From: Chromera velia
Lineage: Eukaryota; Sar; Chromeraceae
Reading direction: 5' to 3'
Assembly: GCA_018398765.1 (NCBI GenBank)
Contig: JAHBMJ010003011.1
Coordinates: forward strand, 40,706-94,495
Length of the DNA stretch: 53,790 nt
Below, in pieces: positions 20,347-30,494 of the stretch. The notes under the pieces were generated by a model. The model saw nothing but the letters and a program-made list of their open reading frames with translations, was not told the origin of the DNA and ran no database searches. Within the stretch, counting starts at the first letter, position 1, and each line of letters begins with the position of its first letter. The position numbers and the translations under genes are program-made.

Positions 20347-20868
20347 TTTGTTCTGCTTGGTCGATGGGAGGGGGAATGAAGAGACTCCGACGGTATCAAG
20401 GCACAGCCACTTTCGTTGAATCGTGTTGAACTGGCACATGCAATTGAATCTGCAATTCTGACTGCAACACAACCGAGCCTGCGTGAGGCCACGCGCGGAG
20501 ACTGACTTCCATCTCGCGATGCCGTATATGCGGCGCGCCCCGGCCCCTGTATGACCGCTCGCGGCTCTGCGGCCTGCGGCCTGCATGGCACCGCGCCGCC
20601 GGGATGGGAGTTCAATCCGGTTTTTTCAGTAACGTCTGCTCCTTTTAATTCTCCACACTTGAGAGTTTTGACACTTGCCCATGCAAGGCAGGCCGAAGCG
20701 GTTGATCTCATGCATGGCAACTCAGACTCCTGAGTACCTGTGTGACCCCCAAACCGACGCCATCAGACTGATGAGCTCCTCTGTCAACTCTTGAGAAGCC
20801 GTCTCCTTGAAGTGTGTCTCGGATTGAAGCATTGATTAATTGTGACTGTGTTTGGAGAGACGGGGCCG
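20347..20868. promoter_or_regulatory. Shared divergent 5' region between calpain (-) and PARP (+)
   Basis: Only about 520 bp separate the proposed start codons of two divergently oriented genes. The middle (about 20500-20605) is GC/CpG-rich, with GGCGCGCC and clustered GCGG words, and ATGCATG-type words occur near 20690. A bidirectional promoter is the simple inference. A short calpain 5' exon could also lie here, because the acceptor at 20353 in front of the first recognised calpain exon looks real. Confidence 0.5.
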
Positions 20869-22904
20869 ATGAAGGAGCGCTCTGGTTCCTTCAGAGAAAC
20901 TCTCCAGGGGCCCTTCTGCAAAGACTGCGGGTCTTATTGTACAGAAAGAATTTCGCGTCAGTCTGAACCACTAATGTAACATGCACTGAAAGGGCACCTG
21001 CATGCAGGAAAAGATGAATCGATTTTTTGACCGATTCTCCGAGTCCCTTGTCTCCTGACTGCAGGCAGCGTGAATAACCCAAACAGACCCTATTGGGCCT
21101 GTCAGTGCGCGACGAATTTTTGGAAAGCCTGGGTGGACCCGAACCGACTTTACGACTCTAGAGGGGGTCCCTTATGTCACTGTGGTTTCACCTCCCGCAG
21201 TGACGGCTTCTTCTGGCGGTGCCGGGGTAACCCCGGCTGTAAGTTTCGGGAGCCTGCCAGCGCCAGCGCTGCTGCTGCCAGTGCGAGTCCAAACAGGCAA
21301 GAAGAGAGGCGAAACTCCCATGCTGAGGACGGGGCGGCTGCTGCTGCCTCTTCGAGTTCGACTCCGAACAGACAGAGACGGCCCTCTACTGCGAGGGAAG
21401 AGGACTCACAGTGGAGCACCTACATTGAGGATCCACACATACAGGTGGTTATAGAGAGGCTGTTTGAAGTGTCGAAGGAGGAGGGGATCGGACACGGCGC
21501 AGACGTGCGGGACAGGAGGGGTCCGTACACAGGCTTTGAGGTTAGCCTGCGTGGCGCTTGTCAGAGTGTCTCTTCTGTTCTCATTTTTCTTTGCCCAACC
21601 TCTTGCCCAGGTTGTGTTTTTGTGTCTCTTTTTCTGTTTGTTTTTCAGCCTCCCTCTTTGCCTCCTGACCGCCCCCCTCCGTCAGGCGCGCAGGCACACT
21701 TGCACTCACGATCGCACGTTCACGCAGTTCCTCCCTCCATCAATCAATCAATCTATCAATCAATCAATGAATCACACCGAATCACAGACAGACAGACAGA
21801 CAGACCAACAAACAGACAGACCGACAGACAGACAGACAGACAGACAGACAGGCTGCATTCCTGTCCATTTCCTTTCCTTCCCTTTCCTTCTCTTCTCAGG
21901 TCGTGAACGTGTGGAGGATCGTCAACCCCTCACGCCAGGTTGCCTACACAGAGAGGAGGGAGGCGATCAAGAAGGAACTCTCGGAGTCCCTCCCTGACAG
22001 AGTGCACGGCTGGCCTCAGTTCAGGCCCCTCGAGGACTACCAACTGATAGAACCCCAGCGAGAGTTAGAGCTTCTGGGGGCCATACAGCCCATCGACCAC
22101 TCAGTGAACGAGGTCTTGCTGCTGCACGGGACACAGCCAGGAAGCGTCCACAACATTTGCTTCACGGGTCTTGACAACAGACTCGCGAACGCAGGGGCGT
22201 ACGGGAGGGGGGTCTATGCGGCAGAGAGAGCAGGTGCGCCCATGCATGCGTCCTTTTAATTACTCTCAAGAGCCTAGGCCCTCACTCCTATGAGACGCAG
22301 TGAATGACAGGGAGAACAAGGAAGGGAAGAGAGCTGGAAGGAAAAGGAGACTGAGATAAAGACAGCAGCACCGTTAAGAGGGGAGGTGGAAGGGCTCCGT
22401 ATTGCTTTGTTTGTGCAAACATCTTTTTCAGGAAGGACAAGTAGAGGTGAAGGCACGTCGCCAGCCACTCAGGCGACGCACACACCGACGCAAAGCATGC
22501 CCTCATCCACAATGAAAAAGTCAAGAGAGATTGCATGCATAAAAGCGTTGTCGTGCAATGCTGCATGTCTCCGTGTGCATGAATGCACTATCTCTCTTCT
22601 GGTGTGTGCAGGGAAAATCGACCACTACGCTGGTGTGGACCCTCAGCTTGACAGAGACGGGCCGAGGAGACGCCTGCATCTCCGGCTGTTCAGAAAAGGA
22701 GTGAGGCACACAAGGGATCTATGCTTCGCTCTCGTGTTGAGGGTCACTCTCGGAAGGTAGTTAGGCCCTGCAGGGTGGGGGGGGGACGGGGGGATTCTGC
22801 ATCTCTTCTGTCCTTTCTGAAGAATCTTTCTTTCAGATTCTCATCTTGGACCCTGCCTTCCTCTGTGCGTACAGGAAACAGAGGGCCCCTCCCCCTGCTT
22901 CCCT

Positions 22905-22971
<67 letters not shown>

Positions 22972-25900
22972 CTGGATCGGAACAGCCATTTTATCAAACA
23001 GAGATCTCATCATCTTCCCCTCATGCAAAAGCGAAATCGAAAGCGAAAGCGGGGCTGCCCGTCAGAGTGAATTAACGGAGGACGATGCTGAGGTGTAAAG
23101 GAAGAAGTACGCATGTTCTTTCACGAAATGACCAGACCAATCACATCATGCACCTTCCGCAACAGGTTCGCCGAGACAAAAGACGGCAGAACGGTGAAAC
23201 ACACGCGAGCCCCCCTCTTCGCCACAGGAGCTTGTGATCGTTTGGCGGGGCCTGCACACTCTCTGCTCGGAACTAAATATGCCAGGTTGGTTGGTTCGTT
23301 GGTTGCTCGGTCGGCCTGCCCGCCTGCCTGCCGCCTGTATCTTAGTCTGTCTGCCAGGGGGGTCAAGTGCGCGTACAGATTTCCTCTTAAGTCCATGGCT
23401 GCTGATCCTAGAACCATGGAGTCTAGCTAGCTACTAGGACAGGTTTGCTGTGACCTTTCTTTCTCACGTACTTGCGTGAGGGCAGTACAGAAAATTCGAG
23501 GCCTTCCTTGTCTCTCCTTCCCTCTGCCTGTTGAACTTCGTTTCTTCGGTTTTCTGTCTCACATGGCATGTGTCGTTGCATGTCCATGCCAGCTCTTTCT
23601 GTTCTTCTCCTTCGCTGCCTCATCGCCTGCACACACACCTCTCTCTCCATTCACCCGCACACCGACACACACACAGATCTATGTACTTGTCTTTTGATGT
23701 ACATATGCATGTGTAGGTGTGTTCATGTGTGTGTATGCAGGTAACTCTGTGCATCAACCCGATTCGAGTCGTGTCTTGCGTGTGTGCGTTCAGGTACAGA
23801 GAGTTCATCGTCTTCGATCGAGCACAGGTCCAGGTGTGCTTCCTTGTGGCCTACAGGTGATTGCATGGGACCAGAAGACTCAGAGAGAGACTAAAGACAG
23901 ATGAAGCATATGTTGTGTAACTACGGTCTCCTTTCTCCTCTTCGTCCACGACAATTGAGACTCCAGGCTCGCATCACTGCAGCGACGCATTTTTTCTTTT
24001 TCTTCTCCGGAGAAGAAGGCTACGGCTAGCATGAAGTTCTTGTCGAGCTCCCCGAAATCACCGGCCAATCGACGCATTATGCCCTCACTGACGGACAAAA
24101 GAATGACACGAAATTCATCTGTAGCTCCATGCATCCATCCCACCTCTGGTCAGCGTCATCCCCCACAAACAGGCACTCAGGCGCATGTTCTCTGAGTTGC
24201 TCTGAATTCCTCGCCCACTTTTTGCTGATTCCACTTTTCTCTCTGCCAATCTGTTTTTTCCTCCTTCATACAGGCGCACATTCCCGCTCTGCTTCTGTGG
24301 AGAGAAGGTTGCCAGGCCGTTCGTGACAAAAAAGGGCGAGAACAGGGGACGCGCATGCCGATCGTGCCCTTGTAAGAAAAAGGACCAGGAAGGAAACTAC
24401 GTCGGGGGGTGCGGGCTTTTCTTGATGGAGCCTGTGTGCAGGTCAGTGACTTTTTAGTTCTCGGCTGAATGCGGTTTTGCTGGCTTTTTGTGACGCGTTT
24501 CGTTCCAGTATAGGATTTATTCACGCTTTCGGCCTGATCTCACTTGAAGAAACAAAGTCCGAGCAGCATTTTGGAAAGACCAAAAAAACAGAAACGGATC
24601 GATCACGGAAGGAAAATGGTGGAATTAAAGCCCCGGTCCCCGTGTCCCCTTTTTTGCCTTCAATTTCCATCAGAAGGGCCTCTGCCGCCTGAATGTGACT
24701 GCAGCGTTTGCCCGTGTCTGTTTAAAATTACTTCTCCTGTTCATTGGCCTTTTGACAACTCTGCTTTCTTCAGGTGCAGTAAGGGAGAGGCGGGCAAAAT
24801 GCCAGTCAGTTGCAGCATTCAGGGGGATCGATACGTATGCGGGTCGTGGAATCCACGGTCCGGTAAATGCGATTTTAACGTGGCAAGGACGACTGCAGAC
24901 AGGCGCATTCGGGAGCTGCCTTTCCGTTCTGTTGGTGAGCAGAGGGGGGAGGCTTTGGTGGAGTTGGAAAGAAGAGAGGAGGAGGAGCGACGGGTAAAAC
25001 AAGAGTCTAGGGACAGAGTGAGGCGGATTTTAAAATCGAATAAGGAGAAGCTGAGGAACGCAGAAAGGGAATTTGAGAGAGAGGATGCGGAGAAATGGGA
25101 AAACGCCAAAGAAAAGAGAGAGGCAATGAAGAAAGAGATGGACAAGATCATTCAAGACGAGTTGCCATCGGATGAATTTCTCAGGTTGGTCGATTTTTTA
25201 TTTTCTCTTCCCAATTTTTCTTTCTTCGTCTTCTTCCTTCCTCTCTCCTTCCCTGTCTCTCTTTCTCCCTTGTTCCTCTCTCCGTGATTTCTTCCCGTCC
25301 TCTCTTTCCACTTAATTCCCTTCCCGTTTCTGCATGCACACCTGTCGCTCGGTCGCAGACTGTGTGTGTCCTCCTTTGCATCTGCAGCGATGAGAGCGTG
25401 AGTGACGGAGTCGACTCAGAGAGAGCAGAAGAAGAAGAGGAAGACGACGATGAGGGAGGAGACGCAGAAGAGGACGATGACGACGACGATGAGGACGAAA
25501 TTGTCTACGCGAGTTCCGACGAGGCCTTCAGAGATCTCCCTGACGAAGAGGAGGAGTATTCTTTTTCCTCCTCCGACTCCTCTACCAGAAAGAAAAAGAA
25601 AAAAGGAGGAAAGGGAAGGGGGGAGAAGAAAGAAAAGAAAAGGGAAAAGAGTTCCAAAGATTTGGGAAAGAAGAACAAAAAGGAGACGGAAAAGAAAAAG
25701 AGAAAAGCTGAGAGTTCCCCGGTCCTTTCGGAACTCGAATCGGACGAAGACAGAGATCTGAGGGAAGCCATCGAGGCCTCCCGGAAGGAGGCGCACATGA
25801 TGAAGAAAAAGAGGGTGAAGCAATCTGCAGGGATTCCCTCTAGAAGCGAAAGAAAGACGAGGGAAAGAAAGAGACGCACGCAAACCGGAGAGGGAAGAAC

Positions 25901-26279
25901 CAAAACTTCAGATCAGTTTTCTTCGTCCTCCTCTTTCTCTTCCTCTTCCTCCTCTGCCTCCGCTTCGGCCTCTGCCTCTGCCTCCGCGGGTCCCGGCCTC
26001 CCTCCTCGCCCTCACCCTCCCTCCCGTCAGCGGACCCAGGTGCTCATGTGGACTTCCTCGGATTCGGACGAGGAGGACTTGGGGGGAGGGGGGGGGAAGC
26101 CAAAGGGGCAGGAGAATGGAAAGGGAAAGAAAGCGCCGGTGCGGAAGAGCAGGAAGGTGCTTGAGGAAGACGAGGAGGAGGAAAAGGAAGCGTCACAGCC
26201 GAGGGGGACGAGGGAGACAAAGGAAAGCGGGAGCTCAAAGGGGGGAAGAAGAGTGCTCGAGGAAAGTGAAGATGATTGA
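20869..26279 (+). CDS. Poly(ADP-ribose) polymerase-family ADP-ribosyltransferase with GRF-like zinc clusters
   Basis: Join: 20869-20956, 21065-21540, 21900-22233, 22612-22756, 23166-23285, 23794-23856, 24274-24441, 24774-25184, 25388-26279. All phases match; 898 aa. N-terminal Cys clusters: C17/C20/C24/C42/C44 with NPNRPYW and FWKAWVD (GRF-type look), then C67/C69/C82/C88. The PARP catalytic domain spans about 165-408 and carries the H-Y-E triad: His264 (LLLHGT), Tyr294 (GRGVYAAE) and Glu391 (YREFIVFDRAQV), so poly-ADP-ribosylation is possible in principle. A third cluster follows at C415-C455 (CFCGEKV, KKGENRGRAC), with the clearest GRF signature. A fourth is at C466/C478/C487/C497. Then comes a charged helical stretch (about 505-600) and a long acidic/basic/Ser low-complexity tail with many KKRK-like runs, consistent with a nuclear protein. 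No WGR or BRCT domain is visible. A DNA/chromatin role is inference. Confidence 0.93.
21740..21850. repeat. CAAT and GACA tetranucleotide repeats in a PARP intron
   Basis: (AATC)n then (ACAG)n runs in the intron between the exons at 21540 and 21900. Confidence 0.9.
22908..22966. repeat. (CA)n(GA)n microsatellite in a PARP intron
   Basis: A CA run followed directly by a GA run, in the intron between the exons at 22756 and 23166. Confidence 0.92.
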
Positions 26280-27466
26280 ATGAATGAATGAATGAATGAA
26301 TGAATGAACAAAGAGTCGTCAAAGATCTGGGCATTCGCTAAGAGAAGAAGAGGTCTTTACGGAGAGAAGAAGGACAGTCACGGAGGGTGCTAGGGAGGGT
26401 GTGCTCTCTATTGAAATTAAAATCTTTTTCTATCACTCTTGGTAGAAGAAGGGATTCGTTTCGGGCGAGTGCCAGAACGCGTTGGGGCGCATGCTCTCAA
26501 CATTCGATCTGTGCATCACAAAAGGGCCGGGAGATTACTACATGTGGTGCAGCTCAGAAACCTTCTCGCACCACTTAGCCTTTGAATGCAGAATTGAACC
26601 ACATGTTGATGTGTGTCATTGTCAAACCATGCATACACCCAGGCATATACATGCATAATACATTGCATATACTTACAGTGACCGCGTTTTGAATGACTGC
26701 TAGAATGACTGTTGAACTTTTTTTTTTAAAGAAAATATGTTATATTACTTGGTAGATATTAAACTATATATTTTAAAGTGTAGTTCGATTCAATTCGGTT
26801 TGGATTAGTAGTTTGAATGCTTGATGAATATAGATGAATATTGATTGATTGATTGATTGATATGTTCCGCCATATCATTTTTTTTTAGTACTGTCACTTT
26901 GACTGCATTATACTTACATTTAGTTAGAAATAGGTATCAGAATGATAATTAGAATGCTATAGCCAAAAAAAAATGTAAAAATATGGTATACGATAGAAGA
27001 GATGGTATACTAAGTTAGTAGCAGCTTGCGGACCAATTTATGTACCGCTTTTAGCACTGCTCACATTTTTAAGTCAGGATAGATACTGTGATGAATCACT
27101 GACGATGAATTTTTGATACAGTGTTGCACCTTAAGTTTGCATTGAAATTCCGTTCTCAGCAGTGTTCACTAGCACCAGTTCTTTTAAATGGAGACAGACT
27201 CAGAGAGAGAGACTTTTGAAATAATTCAAGATGGATAGATTTGTTAACACTCGATCAGGATCGAAAATGCTAGTAAAGACGTAGGCTGCATGAGCCTGCA
27301 TGTCTGAACAGTGCTAGGAACAGTGTGACTCTGAAGTAAGACTAACACTAGACCGCACTAAAACTGAGCTAGGAGATATACGGTCCAAGATTCACTTTTC
27401 TCTGATCGAATGCATGCCCTATAGTCGGACCACAGGATGGCCACACTCCCCTTGTCCGATGCCTAC
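26280..27466. other. Intergenic: convergent 3' ends, AT-rich island
   Basis: It starts with a (GAAT)n run right after the PARP stop (26279-26307), then PARP 3' flank. From about 26600 to 27400 it is AT-rich, with a (GATT)n run near 26842-26860. PARP (+) and the four-helix membrane gene (-) end toward each other here. No coding sequence recognised. Confidence 0.55.
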
Positions 27467-28132
27467 TCACTTTTCCTCCCCTCCCGCCGGTTCAGCCTGT
27501 TCCTGACCCTCGACGAGGTTCGCTAGGTTATTCTCTGTCAGCTCTGTGCCTGAGAGCTTCCACACTTTGTGCACAAGCCGCGTGTTGATGTTGGCCACAT
27601 AGAGGGCAGCCAGAAGCACCCACAAAACGACCAGACCCACGCAGACCCACTGCGCGTACACGAGGTTCGGTAGGTTGTTGAGGTAGATCAACCACCCAGT
27701 CATGAACAGAAGGAGCCCGAAGACCAGCAGGGACCCCGGAATCATGTTCAAAGCTCCGTGGTGTGCCATGTACTCGTAAGTCTTCTGCTTTGGGATGAAG
27801 TTGTACCCCATAAAGAAGATCAGACTGGTAACAACTGAGAGCAGATTGCACAGGAACGCGGCACCCATCAGGCTCACGAAAGTCTCCAACCTCCACCCGC
27901 CCTCCTCGATCAGCTGATCAGGAATCTGTATCGCAGAGGGACCCACAAAACTGAGGATGAGAGCCGCTAGAATGCCCAGCTGCTCATTCTCTGCCACAAT
28001 GCGCTCCCAGGCCTCCTCTTCGGTAAAGGGGTTCACCTGCGTGACTGCGTGGGCCCACTGGGGCTCCATTCTCTTTGCCAGTTCGTCCACTGATCTCTTC
28101 TTACCCCTGTCTAAAGAGATTATGCCAGGCAT
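27467..28132 (-). CDS. Four-transmembrane protein of unknown function
   Basis: A single exon of 221 aa from the ATG at 28132. The frame continues upstream without another ATG, and an acceptor (ccgcag) stands about 60 bp upstream, so the first part of the mRNA is probably a spliced 5' UTR. I do not recognise the family. An acidic N-terminal segment (about 30-50, NPFTEEEAWERI) precedes hydrophobic segments at about 52-70 (LGILAALILSFVGPSAI), 85-108, 130-151 (IPGSLLVFGLLLFMTGWLI) and 162-182 (WVCVGLVVLWVLLAAL). It has a short soluble C-terminus rich in Glu. It is divergent from the multi-pass gene at 28974. The four-helix layout with an acidic N-terminal stretch recalls small channel or tetraspan proteins, but no diagnostic motif is present. 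Confidence 0.66.
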   Translation of the reverse strand: MPGIISLDRGKKRSVDELAKRMEPQWAHAVTQVNPFTEEEAWERIVAENEQLGILAALILSFVGPSAIQIPDQLIEEGGWRLETFVSLMGAAFLCNLLSVVTSLIFFMGYNFIPKQKTYEYMAHHGALNMIPGSLLVFGLLLFMTGWLIYLNNLPNLVYAQWVCVGLVVLWVLLAALYVANINTRLVHKVWKLSGTELTENNLANLVEGQEQAEPAGGEEK

Positions 28133-28973
28133 TCTCGCTGCTTGCCAAGCGTGGTGGGGTGCGTCAGCCTGTATGATCTGCGGGGAACGAACGACCCCGT
28201 AGGGATCCGTAGGGCTTCTTGCAGAGGAAGAGCTGGATCGGGGTAAAGCCGATGCACGCTCAGTGCAACAAGAAGCGAGAGCAAAACTGATCGCGCTCAC
28301 GGGAAATCAACAGTATTTACAAGTCGAAAGAGAACCAGCGTCCCCTCTTTGCAACAGGTATGCATGTATGTGTGAGTGCGTACAGCACAAGAACTTCAAT
28401 GGAGAGACAACGAGCGTGGATCAAATCTCAGCTGTGCAGTGTGCATGGACTTGAGTCACTTGACTCATAAAGACGCATGACGTACCATGTGTGATGGAAA
28501 AGGACGCAAGCTAGCTTATTGGAGTGCGTATGCATTGTGTTGCACATCATGCAGCACATGTACGATTCAATGACTCATGCTGTGTTGCACGCATGAGTGT
28601 TGCACATGCGAAAAGCCGCGCGTCCCCATGCAGCTGCGCGCCGCGCGTGTGGCGCCGCCGCCGCGACCTGCATGTCCCGCTCGCGCGAGGCGACGCCACA
28701 CGCGCGGCAAAGAAAGCCAGCTTGCGCATTAACAATTGACTGAATGGTGTGTACGCGTGCCTGACCTTTTTCACGCTGATCTCATGCAAGCCCCTGTACT
28801 TATAAATTATAGCCACAGAGAGAACGACAGGGAGAGAGAGATCCAAAAGGATACAAATGAGCCTCCGGCAGGGATCTGTGCATTCATTTGATCGATCGAG
28901 TTTTCCACCTCTTTAATGTATAGTGGTACTCGACGCATGCATGTGGTGTCATGGCAAGCTCATATATACTAAG
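28133..28973. promoter_or_regulatory. Shared divergent 5' region between two membrane-protein genes
   Basis: 840 bp between the start codons. A strongly CpG-rich core lies at about 28610-28715 (GCGCGCCGCGCG, GCCGCCGCCGCG) and GCATGCAT near 28934. Upstream on the (-) side, a GTGAGC donor around 28300 pairs with the acceptor near 28190, which suggests a 5'-UTR intron of the four-helix gene. Confidence 0.45.
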
Positions 28974-30494
28974 ATGACAACTGAGCAAGGCGCGCAAGCA
29001 TTTCAGAGTTGCTCTCTCTCTTCTTGCTCTTCCATTCCCTCCGAAGGAGACATGTCCCCTCCCCCCAGGAGAAGAGATGCTCCCCTTTTGGGGGGCACCA
29101 GAGCCGTTCATCATCTTCCCTGGCCCCCCTTCACTCCATGTCATCTGGCAGAGCAGGGACAGATTGAAGCAGACCTCCGGGCGTCAGGAGGAAGTTCTGC
29201 CTCCAATTCGGCTGTGCACGCAAAAGTGGAGGGAAGCCAAAAAGCTGCGGAAGATCCGGAGGGGATGTTGGAGGGGGGGTCTGGGGAATTGTTTCCCCAC
29301 GGAGCTGTAGATACCAGCAGACATTCCGTTGGGCTTCAGCCAGAAGATGCAGACGAGAGCAAGCAGGAGAGGAGGCAGGATGGAGGGAAGAGTGTGGAAA
29401 TTGAAGGGACAGGGGGGGGAGAAGAAGAGGAGGAGGACGAAGAGGAGGAGCAGAGTAAGGCGTGCTGCTGTTGTTGCCGCCCCCCGAGGCCGCTCAGATC
29501 CTTACCACGAGGGCCGTCGTGCTGGTATGGAGAAGACGAGTACAAATGGAGCTGGCGGAACTTTGCAGAGAACAGGAGAATCAAGTTGTGGGTGGCTGTG
29601 TTTTTGTTAGTCTTGACTTTTGTGACAGGAGTGTGGATTCCCGCCCTCCGTTTGGCCAACATAGACAGAGCAGTGGAGAATATAAAAATCCAGACAATAC
29701 CAGGAAGGGGTATCAGAATTCCGTTCACACTTCTGCAAGTCGCCATTCTTTCCGGAAACGTTGTTGGACTCTTTGCTTGTGGGTACAGTCCCCGAAATCC
29801 CAAATTCTCTCTCAGATTCCGCCCCCTTTTGATGGTCACGATCTTTGCAATGATTGGAAACTTTATGGCGCCTGTTGCGTCTCTGATTGTTGCGTACGGG
29901 ACGATGTTCCTCACTCAGGTTCCCCTGTTCTGTACGTACTCCTTTTTTGCTTTCCCGAATCTGCCAATCAGGGGCAGAGTCACGCATATCTGTCGGAGTC
30001 TGTTCATCGTCTTCGACTGGAGTGCAGATGCCGTGCTTGCCATTACTATTGCTGATATCAGATCAAACCAGATGGTTTTTCGAGTCTTCGGTATGTTGAT
30101 TCTAGTCGCGTCAATCTGCCTCGATTGGCCCTGGCTGCTCTACAGCTTGGAGCACAACGAGATCAGGGCAGCAGCCAGAAACCCCAAAGTGTCCCCCCTC
30201 TTTTGGGCACATGCTGTGGGAGAACCGGTGGTGACTGTGTTGCAGTGGGTGGCATCTCCTGTTGCACGGGGGAGGGAGACAGAGTGGTGGGAGGTGTTGC
30301 TTCTGTGCTTCTCAACATTGTTCACTGTGTTGAGTTCGATTGACAAGGTCTTGCTCGTGAGGGGCATTGACGTTCACCCAGTCATTGAGAAGAAAGCAAA
30401 AACAGGTCTGAAGAGTCTCCGAAACTTGACTTTCAAAGACTTGAAGCAAGAGAGTGCAGGGAAAAGAGACGTGGAGGGCGTGGAAGAGGAGTAA
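28974..30494 (+). CDS. Intronless multi-pass membrane protein of unknown function
   Basis: A single open frame of 506 aa from the ATG at 28974. An in-frame ATG at 28941 is an alternative start that would add 11 residues. Residues 1-162 are low-complexity and acidic, with a GGGEEEEEDEEEE stretch. A run of five Cys (164-168, ACCCCCRPP) follows, then a soluble linker. Hydrophobic segments start at about 205 (LWVAVFLLVLTFVTGVWI) and continue through about six to eight helices, including FTLLQVAILSGNVVGLFACG, PLLMVTIFAMIGNFMAPVA, FLTQVPLFCTYSFFAF, RVFGMLILVASICL and EVLLLCFSTLFTVL. The C-terminus is Lys-rich. The Cys run just before the first helix is a likely palmitoylation site (inference). I do not recognise the family. 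It is unusual here in having no intron. Confidence 0.72.
   Translation: MTTEQGAQAFQSCSLSSCSSIPSEGDMSPPPRRRDAPLLGGTRAVHHLPWPPFTPCHLAEQGQIEADLRASGGSSASNSAVHAKVEGSQKAAEDPEGMLEGGSGELFPHGAVDTSRHSVGLQPEDADESKQERRQDGGKSVEIEGTGGGEEEEEDEEEEQSKACCCCCRPPRPLRSLPRGPSCWYGEDEYKWSWRNFAENRRIKLWVAVFLLVLTFVTGVWIPALRLANIDRAVENIKIQTIPGRGIRIPFTLLQVAILSGNVVGLFACGYSPRNPKFSLRFRPLLMVTIFAMIGNFMAPVASLIVAYGTMFLTQVPLFCTYSFFAFPNLPIRGRVTHICRSLFIVFDWSADAVLAITIADIRSNQMVFRVFGMLILVASICLDWPWLLYSLEHNEIRAAARNPKVSPLFWAHAVGEPVVTVLQWVASPVARGRETEWWEVLLLCFSTLFTVLSSIDKVLLVRGIDVHPVIEKKAKTGLKSLRNLTFKDLKQESAGKRDVEGVEEE

Noticed and set aside
25416-25903. Antisense Leu/Phe/Ser-rich ORFs opposite the PARP tail
   Set aside because: Mirror of the acidic/Lys-rich coding strand. 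No independent support.
28133-28300. Start of the four-helix protein at a GTG near 28300
   Set aside because: No ATG there, a stop lies just upstream, and splice-like sites in between suggest a 5'-UTR intron.
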